Shown here piece by piece: positions 19,010 to 30,726 of a stretch of 64,000 nucleotides of DNA. The translations under genes and the position numbers were made by a program. This DNA is from Campylobacterales bacterium. GTDB lineage: Bacteria > Campylobacterota > Campylobacteria > Campylobacterales > Sulfurimonadaceae. The stretch's first letter is position 1; each line of letters opens with the position of its first letter. The stretch is from the NCBI GenBank assembly GCA_026390115.1, contig JAPLGO010000001.1, positions 192,467-256,466 of the forward strand, given 5' to 3'. The notes beneath the pieces are model-generated. The model was not told where the DNA came from and ran no database searches. It saw only the letters and a list, made by a program, of their open reading frames with translations.

Positions 19010-20272
19010 ATGATTAAATATCCTGATTATTTAAAAAAAATATTTGATAAATTACACATGAGCGGTGCGTCATGTGTAATTGTCGGCGGTTATGTTCGTG
19101 ATAGCTTTTTAAATATTACATCTAAGGATATAGATATTGAGGTTTATAATATATCTTCATTTAATGAACTTGAAGGGCTTTTAACAGAGTTTGGCAGTGT
19201 AAACAGTTTTGGCAAAAGCTTTGGTGTCTGCAAATTACGAATAAAAGATTTAGATATAGACTTCACCCTCCCCAGAACAGATAGTAAAATTTCCTCCGGT
19301 CATGCAGGTTTTGATATAAAAATTCAATCAAACCTAAATTTCATTACCGCAGCAAACCGACGTGATTTTACTGTAAATGCAATCGGATATGATGTTCTTA
19401 ACAATAAAATATTAGATCCATTTAATGGCATAAATGATTTAAAAAATAAAATTCTAAGAGCAGTGGATAAAAATAAATTTTCAGACGACCCGCTTAGAGT
19501 TTTGAGAGCCGTGCAGTTTTGTGCAAGATTTGATTTGACAATAGATGATGAACTTTTTAAGCTTTGCAAAGAGATGATAACTCATAACATACTCTATGAA
19601 CTTCCCAAGGAAAGAGTATTTGAGGAGATTAAAAAGCTTTTATTAAAATCATCTAAACCTTCCCTTGGGTTAGAACTTTTAAAAGAGCTTGGTGCAATAA
19701 AATATTTTTCTGAACTTGGTACATTAAATAATAACGACTGGATACATACTTTGCAAACAGTAGATGAAATTGCAAAACAAGAAATTATAAATAAAAGTAC
19801 AAAAACTGTTTTGATGTTAGCAGGAGTTTGTTATAAGTTTGATGATATGCTGACTATCAGTTTTGTATCCAAACTAACAAATGAGAAAAAGTTGCTAAAA
19901 AAAATTTTACCTTTAATTCATAATCATATAAAAATTAAACAGAGCAATTCGGAACTATTTAGACTTGCTACAAAAGTAAATATAGAAAATTTTCTAATTT
20001 TAAAAAAGGCAATATACAAAAACTCAAATCATGGGCTCTACATGGCTTGTGATGAGATAAATGAACAGGCAAAAAAATTAAATATTTCAAATAAGAAAGC
20101 TGTTCCATTTTTAAGAGGAAGAGATATATTGGCATGTGGAAACGTAGCATCCAAAGAGTTTTCAGAAATTTTAGAAGATGCCTATGAAGCCCAAATGAAT
20201 GAGGAATTCAGCTCTTATGATGAAGCTAATGAGTGGTTAAAGAATCATTTAGCACATTTTCTTTTCTGCTAA
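19010..20272 (+). CDS. cca: CCA-adding tRNA nucleotidyltransferase (class II)
   Basis: A 420-residue nucleotidyltransferase. The head carries VGGYVRD and the catalytic DIDIEVY Asp pair; RRDFTVNAIGYD and DPLRVLRAVQFCARF are the class II CCA-enzyme/poly(A) polymerase motifs. It adds or repairs the 3' CCA of tRNA. Its last 47 bases overlap the 3' end of the convergent ORF ending at 20226. It is an isolated rightward gene in a leftward region. Confidence 0.9.
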   Translation: MIKYPDYLKKIFDKLHMSGASCVIVGGYVRDSFLNITSKDIDIEVYNISSFNELEGLLTEFGSVNSFGKSFGVCKLRIKDLDIDFTLPRTDSKISSGHAGFDIKIQSNLNFITAANRRDFTVNAIGYDVLNNKILDPFNGINDLKNKILRAVDKNKFSDDPLRVLRAVQFCARFDLTIDDELFKLCKEMITHNILYELPKERVFEEIKKLLLKSSKPSLGLELLKELGAIKYFSELGTLNNNDWIHTLQTVDEIAKQEIINKSTKTVLMLAGVCYKFDDMLTISFVSKLTNEKKLLKKILPLIHNHIKIKQSNSELFRLATKVNIENFLILKKAIYKNSNHGLYMACDEINEQAKKLNISNKKAVPFLRGRDILACGNVASKEFSEILEDAYEAQMNEEFSSYDEANEWLKNHLAHFLFC

Positions 20273-20714
20273 AATCGGTTTTAGTATTTACGATTCGAAT
20301 CGCATTTTTTATAGAATTTTTTAATTTTAAACCATATATCTGCTTATACTTTGTATCATAATCAGCAATTATGTCGGCGTACACATTTATAAACTCCTGA
20401 ATGAGTTCTATCGCATCAATAGTGATTCTAATATCCGATGCAATAACCAAAACTAATTCGAAGCAATTTTTAATTTTACTATCCATGTCGTCATTTGCTA
20501 AATATCTCTCAGAAGTTTCTTCATTAACTGTTGTTAATTTTTTTAAAATTTCTATAACACCTTCTTCTGAGGGCTCAAAACCTTGCATACTGCTTTTCAT
20601 ATATGCTCTCATATCGGTCAAATTCATTTTAGATATTTTATCTATCATTTCTAACTTTTTTTTGTCGGAGCCACTATCACTATTTTTCAGTATATTAATA
20701 ATGTTTTCAAACAT
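20226..20714 (-). CDS. Hypothetical helical protein
   Basis: A 162-residue, mostly helical, hydrophilic protein with no signal or membrane segment. Charged stretches (SDKKKLEMIDKISKMN) and heptad-like spacing suggest helical bundles. No family recognised. It lies 28 bases downstream of queF and its end overlaps the coding end of convergent cca by 47 bases. Amino-acid composition and a plausible AAGGAG upstream of the ATG support a real gene. Confidence 0.65.
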   Translation of the reverse strand: MFENIINILKNSDSGSDKKKLEMIDKISKMNLTDMRAYMKSSMQGFEPSEEGVIEILKKLTTVNEETSERYLANDDMDSKIKNCFELVLVIASDIRITIDAIELIQEFINVYADIIADYDTKYKQIYGLKLKNSIKNAIRIVNTKTDFSRKENVLNDSLTTH

Positions 20715-20742
20715 GCCAACTCCTTATTTCATAACATAAAAA

Positions 20743-21126
20743 TTAAACCCTTGCGCTATCTACCTCAATTACCGTATGTACATTTCCTCTTGGATTATAA
20801 TCTGCTACTATTTTCATATATTTTGGTTTTAATTTTTTTTCAAGAACCTCATATATTTCATTTGCAGAGTTCTCATGCGAAATGTGTCTATCTCTAAAAC
20901 TGTTGATATAAAGCTTTATCGCTTTTAGCTCTACAACCCACTCATCAGGCGTATATTCAAGATAAATCGTAGCAAAATCCGGATATCCGCTTCTAGGACA
21001 GAGACAAGAAAATTCAGGCAGAGTCATCTTTATAAGATAGTTTCTTTTGTGTTCATTTGGCCAAATTTCTAAATCTTTTTCAACATCAAATTCATTAACT
21101 ATTTTTTCACCGTACTTCATCTTCAT
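20743..21126 (-). CDS. queF: NADPH-dependent preQ0 reductase
   Basis: A 127-residue unimodular (type I) QueF that reduces 7-cyano-7-deazaguanine to preQ1 in queuosine synthesis. The catalytic Cys is C43 in CLCPRSGYPDF with D50 following, and the QueF motif ELKAIKLYINSFRD is intact. It follows the GGDEF-EAL gene by two bases, so it is probably cotranscribed with it. Confidence 0.93.
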   Translation of the reverse strand: MKMKYGEKIVNEFDVEKDLEIWPNEHKRNYLIKMTLPEFSCLCPRSGYPDFATIYLEYTPDEWVVELKAIKLYINSFRDRHISHENSANEIYEVLEKKLKPKYMKIVADYNPRGNVHTVIEVDSARV

Positions 21127-21128
21127 CC

Positions 21129-22523
21129 TTACTTTTCATAAATTTTTTCTAGCTCACTGAGATATTTCCCTTGGAAATAGTCAACTTGAAGCTTTGCAGC
21201 TTCCATTTTTGTATCTTCCGATTCAATCATCTTCATCCATATCTTAATACCTCTGGCTTGTGCCATTGCGACAAAACCAATTATTATACTATTATAGTTT
21301 CTCTTTCTTATCTCTTTTGTTAATTGAGCATCTAACCGAACCGCATCTATTTCTAAATCTCTCATGTATAAAAAACTCGTGTGCATTGAACCGAGCCTGT
21401 CAATGGCAATTAATATCCCCATTTCTCTTAATGATTTTAAAGTATTATTAAATTTTTCAATATATGAATAGTACTCTTGTTCACTTATTATAAACATAAT
21501 TTTATTTTTATTTTTAATAAGCTCTTTTATTTTCATTAAAAAGATTGGATTTCTAAGCGAAGTTGGTGCTATTGTAAGAGCAAAAATTTCACTCTCTTTA
21601 TCATTTATGCATGCAATTGTTTTTTCTAAAACCATTAAATCAAAATCAACCATAAGCCCAAGTCTATTGATTACATTCATATAACTTTTTTGATGAAGAA
21701 GTTTAGCGTTTGGTGTTTTTAGCTTTACAAAACACTCTTTTATAACGCTTTTACTATTTTCAAAAACATTTTGTGTCAATAAAATAAAAGTTCTGTTTTT
21801 AATTGCACTTATGACGAAAGATTCTAACTCACTTGGGTTTATCTTCTCATCACTAAAAGTATGCTTCTGATATTTAATTTGCTCTTGAATTTCAAAAAGA
21901 TTTTCTATCATATAATCTAAATTATTTGAAAAAGATGTGTCAACAATCGCACCCGATATTTTAACCTCTATATCATCTACTTTATACTCACTGCTTTTTA
22001 AGCAAAAAAGTTCCAAAATAGTATTGTACTGATTTTTATTACCTTTTAGTCCGATGACAAAATCACCACCTTTTACATGCCCAATCGCAAAATTATAAAT
22101 ATTTTTACTCTCCAAATATTCACTCACATCTTTGGCAACTTGATAAAGAGTTTTATCTCCATTTTTTATGCCATAGCGCGCATTTATATCATTTAAATTA
22201 TCTATACTTATAAGAATTAATGTATATTCTTTCTCTTTTTTTAGTTCTTTATTTAGATACTTATAGAGGTACTCTCTTGTAAATGTTTTTGAAACAACTT
22301 CTGTTATTTTCTCATCAAACCCACGATATATAAGATAAAAAATAAAATAGATACTAAATGCTAAAAGCAGAATAGATTCAATATAAAAAGTTACTTGCAG
22401 ACTATCATAAGTCGTAATAAGCGTGTTTGATACGAGGGCTAAGATAAGGGCAAAAATAGGGAGCCCCATTCTAAGTGCTAACTTAAAACGGTATTCTCTC
22501 TCTTTTGTTTGCGGGAGGAACAT
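21129..22523 (-). CDS. Membrane GGDEF-EAL protein, catalytically degenerate
   Basis: A 464-residue protein with two N-terminal TM helices (about 14-32 and 40-62), a GGDEF-like domain (about 85-215) whose signature reads GHVKGGDFVI, and an EAL-like domain (about 225-464). In the latter the EAL motif is replaced by ECFVKL, the DDFG loop by IDRLG and the loop near the second Glu by MKMIESED. It probably neither makes nor cleaves c-di-GMP and may act as a receptor or scaffold. It begins six bases after gyrB ends and runs into queF. Confidence 0.8.
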   Translation of the reverse strand: MFLPQTKEREYRFKLALRMGLPIFALILALVSNTLITTYDSLQVTFYIESILLLAFSIYFIFYLIYRGFDEKITEVVSKTFTREYLYKYLNKELKKEKEYTLILISIDNLNDINARYGIKNGDKTLYQVAKDVSEYLESKNIYNFAIGHVKGGDFVIGLKGNKNQYNTILELFCLKSSEYKVDDIEVKISGAIVDTSFSNNLDYMIENLFEIQEQIKYQKHTFSDEKINPSELESFVISAIKNRTFILLTQNVFENSKSVIKECFVKLKTPNAKLLHQKSYMNVINRLGLMVDFDLMVLEKTIACINDKESEIFALTIAPTSLRNPIFLMKIKELIKNKNKIMFIISEQEYYSYIEKFNNTLKSLREMGILIAIDRLGSMHTSFLYMRDLEIDAVRLDAQLTKEIRKRNYNSIIIGFVAMAQARGIKIWMKMIESEDTKMEAAKLQVDYFQGKYLSELEKIYEK

Positions 22524-22529
22524 GTGGGG

Positions 22530-24878
<2,349 letters not shown>

Positions 24879-24972
24879 TTATCAAAATTTTACTAAAAGG
24901 AAGTTTTACGCTTTGTAGATTGGTTTTAAGATGCAGAAAAATTACCCTTTATAATAAGGATAATTTATAAAT

Positions 24973-26040
24973 TTATATAACTATTGGCATTACAACTGTT
25001 TTAAAGTTTTCATCACTTAATACAAAAGGTAAATTTCCTTCGTTTAAACCTAAACTAAATTCTGAAGAATTAATAGCATTTAAAAAGTCGAGTAAATATC
25101 TACTGTTGATAGCAATCGTAAATGGTATTACAAATCCTGTAGAAAAACTTATTTCTGTTTTTGCTTCTATGTTATCATCACTAAGGGATTCAAAAGTAAT
25201 TAAATCATTAAAAAATGTTATTTTGACATCTGTTGAAATAGTAGTAATCTGCTTAATAGATTCTATCATTACTGATTTTGGTAAAACAAGAGTATTTGCT
25301 ATTTCTTTTGGAATAATTCTGGAATATTCTGGAAATTTTCCATTGATAAGTTTTGTAAAAAATGTATATTGATCAGAATGAATTATTAAATTTGTTTGAT
25401 CATAATAAAGTTCAATATTATCAAAAAACAATTTTTGTATTTCTATAATAGCTTTTCTTGGAAGTATTATAGAAAGTTCTGTAGAACTATCTTTAGCAAT
25501 AGTAACAACGGCTAATCTTCGAGTGTCAGTTGATGCAAAATTGAGATTTTCATGTTTTATATCTATTAAGGCGCCATTGAGTTCAAATTTTGGATTATTA
25601 ATATCAATTGCCGGAGTTATTTTTTTGAGTGAATCTATAAGAAAATGTGAATCTATAGAAATTTGAGATTTTCCTTTATAATTTGGAAATTCAGGAAAAT
25701 CGTTATGAGAGAAAGTAGGTAATTTAAATTTTGAGTGTGATTGAGAAATGTATAAAATATCATTTTTTACTTCTAAACTTATTTCACCATCTTTTAAAAT
25801 TCTAATAATATCTATGAATTTTTTGCCGTTTGCTGTCGTGCTTCCTTCTGATATTACATTTACTTTGTCAGTTGTTACTAAATATCCTATTTCATAATCT
25901 GTAGCTTTGAGAGTTAATATGGATTTAGAAACATTTAAATATACATGCGATGTAATTTGTGAAGTATCTTTTTTTTCTAAAAAAGGTTGAGCATGGTTTA
26001 AAATATTTTCGATAATTGATTTTGAAACCGTAATTTTCAT
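24973..26040 (-). CDS. dnaN: DNA polymerase III sliding clamp (beta subunit)
   Basis: A 355-residue beta clamp, the usual length, with the three repeated clamp folds and a C-terminal end (VLSDENFKTVVMPIVI) like the MPM-type tail of DnaN. It tethers the replicative polymerase to DNA. It lies 167 bases downstream of dnaA; that spacer contains DnaA-box-like sites. Confidence 0.96.
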   Translation of the reverse strand: MKITVSKSIIENILNHAQPFLEKKDTSQITSHVYLNVSKSILTLKATDYEIGYLVTTDKVNVISEGSTTANGKKFIDIIRILKDGEISLEVKNDILYISQSHSKFKLPTFSHNDFPEFPNYKGKSQISIDSHFLIDSLKKITPAIDINNPKFELNGALIDIKHENLNFASTDTRRLAVVTIAKDSSTELSIILPRKAIIEIQKLFFDNIELYYDQTNLIIHSDQYTFFTKLINGKFPEYSRIIPKEIANTLVLPKSVMIESIKQITTISTDVKITFFNDLITFESLSDDNIEAKTEISFSTGFVIPFTIAINSRYLLDFLNAINSSEFSLGLNEGNLPFVLSDENFKTVVMPIVI

Positions 26041-26207
26041 ATTAAATCCTATATATTTATTATAATTTTAGTATGTAGTAGTAGGTGTTTGTGAAAATGT
26101 GAATAACACTAATTCACTCCTATTTCAAGGGTTACAACTGTAACTTTAATACAAGTCTCTTTTTTCACACTTACTCACTTTATGAATTATATCTTTTTTT
26201 TTATATT
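26041..26207. promoter_or_regulatory. oriC2-like spacer with DnaA-box motifs between dnaA and dnaN
   Basis: The spacer carries TGTGAATAA at 26098-26106, a near copy TGTGAAAAT at 26090-26098, a TTCAC core in AATTCACTCC around 26113 and a TTCACA core in TTTTTCACAC at 26161-26170. Campylobacterota DnaA boxes share a TTCAC core, and Helicobacter has DnaA-box clusters on both sides of dnaA. The dnaN promoter must also be here. Confidence 0.6.
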
Positions 26208-27515
26208 TTATGAAGATGATGTTATTTTATTTGTTAATTCTTCAATTTTCACTTTAAAATCTTCATCATTTTTCATAAGTTCACTTATTTTTTTAAGTGT
26301 GTGGCTAATAGCCGTATGGTCTTGCATGCCAAAGTATTGGGCAAGCTGAGGCATTGTATTTTGCGTGAGTTCACGACAAAGATATATTGCAATTCTTCTG
26401 GCATAAACGAGATTTTTACTTCTGCCTTTTGAGCGAATTTCACTTGGTTTTATATTTAAATCTTTTGATACACTCTGCACAATTAAGTCAAGTGTTATAT
26501 TTGCGCGATTTTCTTGAAGTTGGTCTTTTAATACATTTTTAGTAAAAGCTAAATCAATATCTACATTTATTAGCTGAGAGTAAGCATGAAGTTTAGATAA
26601 AATACCTTCTATTTCACGTACATTGCTGTCGATTACGGTTGCTATATAATTGATAATATCTTTAGAAAGTTTTACTTTATTTAATCTGCATTTATTTTCT
26701 ATAATTGCGATTTTTGTTTCAAGTTCCGGTGGATGAATATCTGCAACTAACCCATGTTCAAAACGGCTTCTCAGTCTCTCTTCCAAACCTGCAATTTTTT
26801 TAGGGTGTTTATCAGCTGTTAAAATTATTTGTTTGCCTGCACCTTTAAGAGCTTCAAAAGTGTGAAAAAATTCCTCTTGTATCCCCTCTTTGTTGCTTAA
26901 AAATTGAATATCATCTATAAGAAGTACATCACATTTACGGTACTTTTCTTGAAATCTCTCCATTGTTTTATTTCTTAAATGTCTTATAAAATCGTTTAAA
27001 AATTGTTCAACAGTGGTGTAGATAACAACTTTCCCCTGGTTTTGTAGTACATTGCCAGCAGCCTGCATAAGGTGAGTTTTACCAAGTCCTACTCCGCCAT
27101 ATATAAAAACAGGATTATAAAGAGTTCCCGGTTTTTCACTTACACTTTTAACAGTCGCATAGGCAAATTGGTTTGAACCGCCAACCATAAAATTATCAAA
27201 GGAGTGTGATGGATTTAAAAGTGAGTGTTGCGTTTTTTCTTCGGTAGATTTTTTACTTTTTTTACTGTCTATTTGATTTTTCAGTGTTATCATAATACTA
27301 ACTTTTGAGCCTGTTTTGACCTCAAAAAGATGTGCTATTTTTTCTGTATATTTACTTTTTATCCAATTAGAAACAAGGGCATTTTGAGCATAAAATATTG
27401 CAAGATCACTTGTTGATTTTTTTGCATCATAAGTTAAAAACTTAATATATCTGTTATATTCAACCTCTGTAATCTCTTCTTTAAGTGATTTTAAAACTTC
27501 TTGACCGATATCCAT
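26208..27515 (-). CDS. dnaA: Chromosomal replication initiator DnaA
   Basis: A 435-residue AAA+ initiator. Walker A GGVGLGKTHLM is at about 140-150 and Walker B in VLLIDDIQFLS; domain IV carries the DnaA signature helix-turn-helix (YFGMQDHTAISHTLKKI). An AAGG sits six bases before the ATG. It opens the origin and loads the replicative helicase. The 163-base gap to divergent ruvC holds a DnaA-box cluster. Confidence 0.98.
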   Translation of the reverse strand: MDIGQEVLKSLKEEITEVEYNRYIKFLTYDAKKSTSDLAIFYAQNALVSNWIKSKYTEKIAHLFEVKTGSKVSIMITLKNQIDSKKSKKSTEEKTQHSLLNPSHSFDNFMVGGSNQFAYATVKSVSEKPGTLYNPVFIYGGVGLGKTHLMQAAGNVLQNQGKVVIYTTVEQFLNDFIRHLRNKTMERFQEKYRKCDVLLIDDIQFLSNKEGIQEEFFHTFEALKGAGKQIILTADKHPKKIAGLEERLRSRFEHGLVADIHPPELETKIAIIENKCRLNKVKLSKDIINYIATVIDSNVREIEGILSKLHAYSQLINVDIDLAFTKNVLKDQLQENRANITLDLIVQSVSKDLNIKPSEIRSKGRSKNLVYARRIAIYLCRELTQNTMPQLAQYFGMQDHTAISHTLKKISELMKNDEDFKVKIEELTNKITSSS

Positions 27516-27678
27516 TGCATGCCTTAATTATTTTTTTGTATGTGAATAATATCTATTTTTCGCATAAACAGAGTTAAAAAAGATGTGAATAGCTAATATG
27601 TGAATAGTGTGAATAACAGCATGTAATACTATTTTTGTATATAATTTGTAATTAACTTCACATGCTGAGCAGGAAAAG
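27516..27678. promoter_or_regulatory. Replication origin region (oriC1) between dnaA and ruvC
   Basis: Four direct DnaA-box-like 9-mers occur on one strand: TGTGAATAA 27541-27549, TGTGAATAG 27584-27592, TGTGAATAG 27599-27607 and TGTGAATAA 27608-27616, the last two abutting. An inverted TTCACA core lies at 27657-27662. Between them, 27617-27656 is almost pure A/T and could be the unwinding element. Gene orientation also switches here. The dnaA and ruvC promoters share the spacer. Confidence 0.8.
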
Positions 27679-28161
27679 ATGATAATACTAGGAATTGATC
27701 CGGGAACAAGAAACATGGGTTATGCTCTTATCTCTTTAGAAATTGGTAAGATTTCGCTTGTTGAGGCAGGGCTTATAAAAATGAAGGCAGAGGATTTGCA
27801 GTTTCAGATACCTCAGATGGTGGAGGGATTAACGACGATATTTGAAAATCATAAAATTGATGAAGTGGCCATGGAAGATATTTTTTATGCTCATAATCCT
27901 GCCACCACAATAAAACTGGCGCAATTTCGCGGTGCAATCATGTTAAAACTTCTTCAAGAGTTCGGGCAGTTTCATGAATATACGGCTTTGCAGGTAAAAA
28001 AAGCTCTTACAGGAAAAGCAAAAGCAGGTAAAGAGCAGGTTGCATTTATGGTAAAGAAACTTTTAAATATAAAGAAAGAAATAAAACCCCTCGATATTAC
28101 CGATGCGATGGCGGTTGCCATAACGCATTCTCAAAGAGTTAGGTTAAAAAAACAATTCTAA
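27679..28161 (+). CDS. ruvC: Holliday junction resolvase RuvC
   Basis: A 160-residue endonuclease of the RNase H fold. Catalytic acids are visible: D7 in [12 protein letters not shown], a Glu in [11 protein letters not shown], and the C-terminal [12 protein letters not shown] pair. It resolves Holliday junctions with RuvAB. It starts the rightward gene block; its stop overlaps the ribosome-binding site of the next gene by one base. Confidence 0.95.
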   Translation: MIILGIDPGTRNMGYALISLEIGKISLVEAGLIKMKAEDLQFQIPQMVEGLTTIFENHKIDEVAMEDIFYAHNPATTIKLAQFRGAIMLKLLQEFGQFHEYTALQVKKALTGKAKAGKEQVAFMVKKLLNIKKEIKPLDITDAMAVAITHSQRVRLKKQF

Positions 28162-28170
28162 GGAGTTTTT

Positions 28171-28842
28171 TTGAATGTTTTAATTATAGAAGATGATGCA
28201 CCCAGTGCAAAGCAGCTCCTGCAACTTTTAAAAAATGAAAAGTATAGTTGCGATGTGGCATGCGGATATTTTGATGCAAAAGAGTATCTTGATAGAAACA
28301 GTTACTCTATAATACTGCTTGATTGGAATTTAGGCGATGGAGATGGACTTTTCCTTCTAAAAGAGATAAGAAGCCATGGTTTTATAACTACACCTATACT
28401 TATGCTTTCCGCAAACTCTGAGATTGATGACAGGGTCAAAGTACTTGATTCCGGTGCCGATGATTATTTATGTAAACCCTATTCCAATATTGAATTACTG
28501 GCAAGAATGAGAGTTTTGCTGAGAAAAGGTTCAAAAGAAAAATCTTCTATGATTAGTGTTGACGATGTAGTGCTAAATATTTTAACACATGAAGTTTTTG
28601 TAAACGGTGCGCTTGTTGATTTGACAACAGCGGAGTTTGATTTATTAGAACTATTTATGAGAAATCAAAATATTGTTCTTACAAAGTATCAGTTGAGCGA
28701 ACATTTAAACAAAGATAACTACTCAATAAAGCATAGCAACATCGTAGAAGTACATATAAAAAATATAAGAAAAAAGTTAAATAGAAAAGATTTTATAGTT
28801 AATATTAGAGCTGTCGGATATAAAGTAAATAAATCTTCATAA
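28171..28842 (+). CDS. OmpR-family response regulator
   Basis: A 223-residue two-domain regulator: receiver (1-118) with the acidic pocket E7-D8-D9 and phospho-acceptor Asp in LLDWN near residue 51, then a winged-helix DNA-binding domain (about 130-220) ending VNIRAVGYKVN. Translation starts at a TTG with AGGAG five bases upstream at 28161-28165. No kinase is adjacent; the nearest is encoded at 33180-35216. It precedes the multihaem cytochrome gene by 57 bases and could regulate that cluster. Confidence 0.92.
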   Translation: MNVLIIEDDAPSAKQLLQLLKNEKYSCDVACGYFDAKEYLDRNSYSIILLDWNLGDGDGLFLLKEIRSHGFITTPILMLSANSEIDDRVKVLDSGADDYLCKPYSNIELLARMRVLLRKGSKEKSSMISVDDVVLNILTHEVFVNGALVDLTTAEFDLLELFMRNQNIVLTKYQLSEHLNKDNYSIKHSNIVEVHIKNIRKKLNRKDFIVNIRAVGYKVNKSS

Positions 28843-28898
28843 TCTCTTCATTTTTTTATTATAAAGTTTCATAAAATTTAGTAATAAAGGGGGATTTT

Positions 28899-30680
28899 AT
28901 GAAATCTTTTATTTTTTTTGTTATGGTGTTTTTGCTAGGAGGATGTAATGTCGGCAGCAGTAGCAGTACCTCAACAGATGGAGTAGTTACAATAAACTCA
29001 AAAGAAAGTAGTGGTGAGAGTTCAAGCTCTGAGAGTAACAATAGTCATGAGGAGGGTTTGACGACCGCCGGTACAACATCTGCATCAAATTCAACAACTA
29101 CTGCTACCTCGACAGTTAGCGCAACATATATACTCCTCGCATGGAATGATTTAGGTATGCACTGTTTTGATGGGAGTGATTTTTCTATTTTTTCAATACT
29201 TCCGCCTTACAACAATCTAAACGCACATCTCATCTATAAAGCAGGAACTTCAAATAAACATGTAACCACAAATGTAACACTTACTTATGAGTCACTTACT
29301 TATAACGGGCATACAAATACAAAAAGCAGTACAAAAACGAATTTCTGGAGCTATTTAACATCTCTTTTTCCCGGTTCATCTAGTGTAAGCGATATAGGTT
29401 TAACAGGCAATGCTACTCCTTCAACAGTTCCGCATGCCATGGCCTATAGTGCAAGTGGTGGCAAGTGGGAGGCAAGCGGAATTCCGATTGTGAATCGTGA
29501 TGATAATAACGCAACAAACTACTATCCAATGGTAAGGGTTGTAGCAAAAAATACAGCCGGAACAACCTTGGCAACGGCGGATGTAGTACTTCCGGTGAGT
29601 GATGAGATGGATTGTGAAAAGTGTCATGCAAGCACAGTAAGTTCAACCGCAGCAAAACCGATAGCCGGCTGGGAAAACTCTGTGGATACTTTGAAAGATT
29701 ATAAACTTAATATTTTAAAACTTCATGATGAGAAGCACCCTATAAATGCAGCCGATTTGAGTGCAGTAAAAGCGAAGGGATATACAAACTATCAGGCAAG
29801 TCTATATGCAACAGCAAAAGCAGGCACACCGATTTTATGTGCATCATGCCACAGCTCAAATGCATTAGCCACGACCAATATTGGAAATGCTAAAGCACTT
29901 ACTACATCTTTGCATTCAAAACATGCAAGCGTTATAGACCCTAACAACAGTCTCAGGTTAAGTGATTCTACAAATCGTTCAGCTTGTTATAATTGCCATC
30001 CCGGGGCTGCTACAGAGTGTTTAAGAGGCGCCATGGGAAGTGCAAAAAATGCAGACGGTACGCAAATGATGCAGTGTCAAAGTTGCCATGGGACGATGAA
30101 TGATGTCGGAAACTCAAATCGAATGGGATGGATGGATGAGCCGAATTGTCAAGTTTGTCATCAAGGCGGACAGAGACATACTAATGCAATGGTAGGTGGA
30201 AGCATGAGAGCTGTTGTAGATACAAGGTTTGCAACAAATCCAAATACCCCCTCTGTCGGAGCAAGTTTATACAAACTCAGCACGGGACATGGAGATTTAC
30301 AATGTTCATCATGTCATGGTTCCACACATGCTATATTTCCAAGCAGCCATGCTGAAGATAATGTAATAAGCAACCAGATTCAAGGTCATAGCGGTACAAT
30401 TGCAGAGTGTACGGCATGCCATACAACTGTGCCATCAACAACAACCGGTGGTCCACACGGCATGCATAGTGTTGATCAAGGATGGGTAAGCTCGCATCAA
30501 AATGTTGCAGAGCGTAATGCTGCGCAATGTACTTCATGCCATGGGTCTGATTACAGAGGTTCTGATTTATCTAAAACATTTAGTGCAAGAACACTGAGCG
30601 TAGAGGGCAGAACTAAAACATTTGTTAAAGGTGCTAAAGTCGGCTGTTATGATTGTCATAATGGTCCAAGTGGCGATTAG
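28899..30680 (+). CDS. Nine-haem c-type cytochrome lipoprotein
   Basis: A 593-residue exported protein with a lipoprotein signal (MKSFIFFVMVFLLGGC, lipobox LGGC), a Ser/Thr-rich linker to about residue 75, a domain containing the segment ILLAWNDLGMHCFDG seen in other multihaem cytochromes, and nine CxxCH haem-binding motifs between about 239 and 587: CEKCH, CASCH, CYNCH, CQSCH, CQVCH, CSSCH, CTACH, CTSCH and CYDCH. It should be a periplasmic or outer-membrane electron carrier. An outer-membrane barrel gene follows 46 bases later. Electron partner and acceptor are unknown. Confidence 0.92.
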   Translation: MKSFIFFVMVFLLGGCNVGSSSSTSTDGVVTINSKESSGESSSSESNNSHEEGLTTAGTTSASNSTTTATSTVSATYILLAWNDLGMHCFDGSDFSIFSILPPYNNLNAHLIYKAGTSNKHVTTNVTLTYESLTYNGHTNTKSSTKTNFWSYLTSLFPGSSSVSDIGLTGNATPSTVPHAMAYSASGGKWEASGIPIVNRDDNNATNYYPMVRVVAKNTAGTTLATADVVLPVSDEMDCEKCHASTVSSTAAKPIAGWENSVDTLKDYKLNILKLHDEKHPINAADLSAVKAKGYTNYQASLYATAKAGTPILCASCHSSNALATTNIGNAKALTTSLHSKHASVIDPNNSLRLSDSTNRSACYNCHPGAATECLRGAMGSAKNADGTQMMQCQSCHGTMNDVGNSNRMGWMDEPNCQVCHQGGQRHTNAMVGGSMRAVVDTRFATNPNTPSVGASLYKLSTGHGDLQCSSCHGSTHAIFPSSHAEDNVISNQIQGHSGTIAECTACHTTVPSTTTGGPHGMHSVDQGWVSSHQNVAERNAAQCTSCHGSDYRGSDLSKTFSARTLSVEGRTKTFVKGAKVGCYDCHNGPSGD

Positions 30681-30726
30681 TTTTAAGAGAACATGTTAAC
30701 ATACTAAAAAATTAGAGGGGTTGTTT

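Noticed and set aside
20287..20300. GATTCGAATC resembling a tRNA T-loop
   Set aside because: No acceptor, D or anticodon arms could be folded around it, and it lies in a coding frame.
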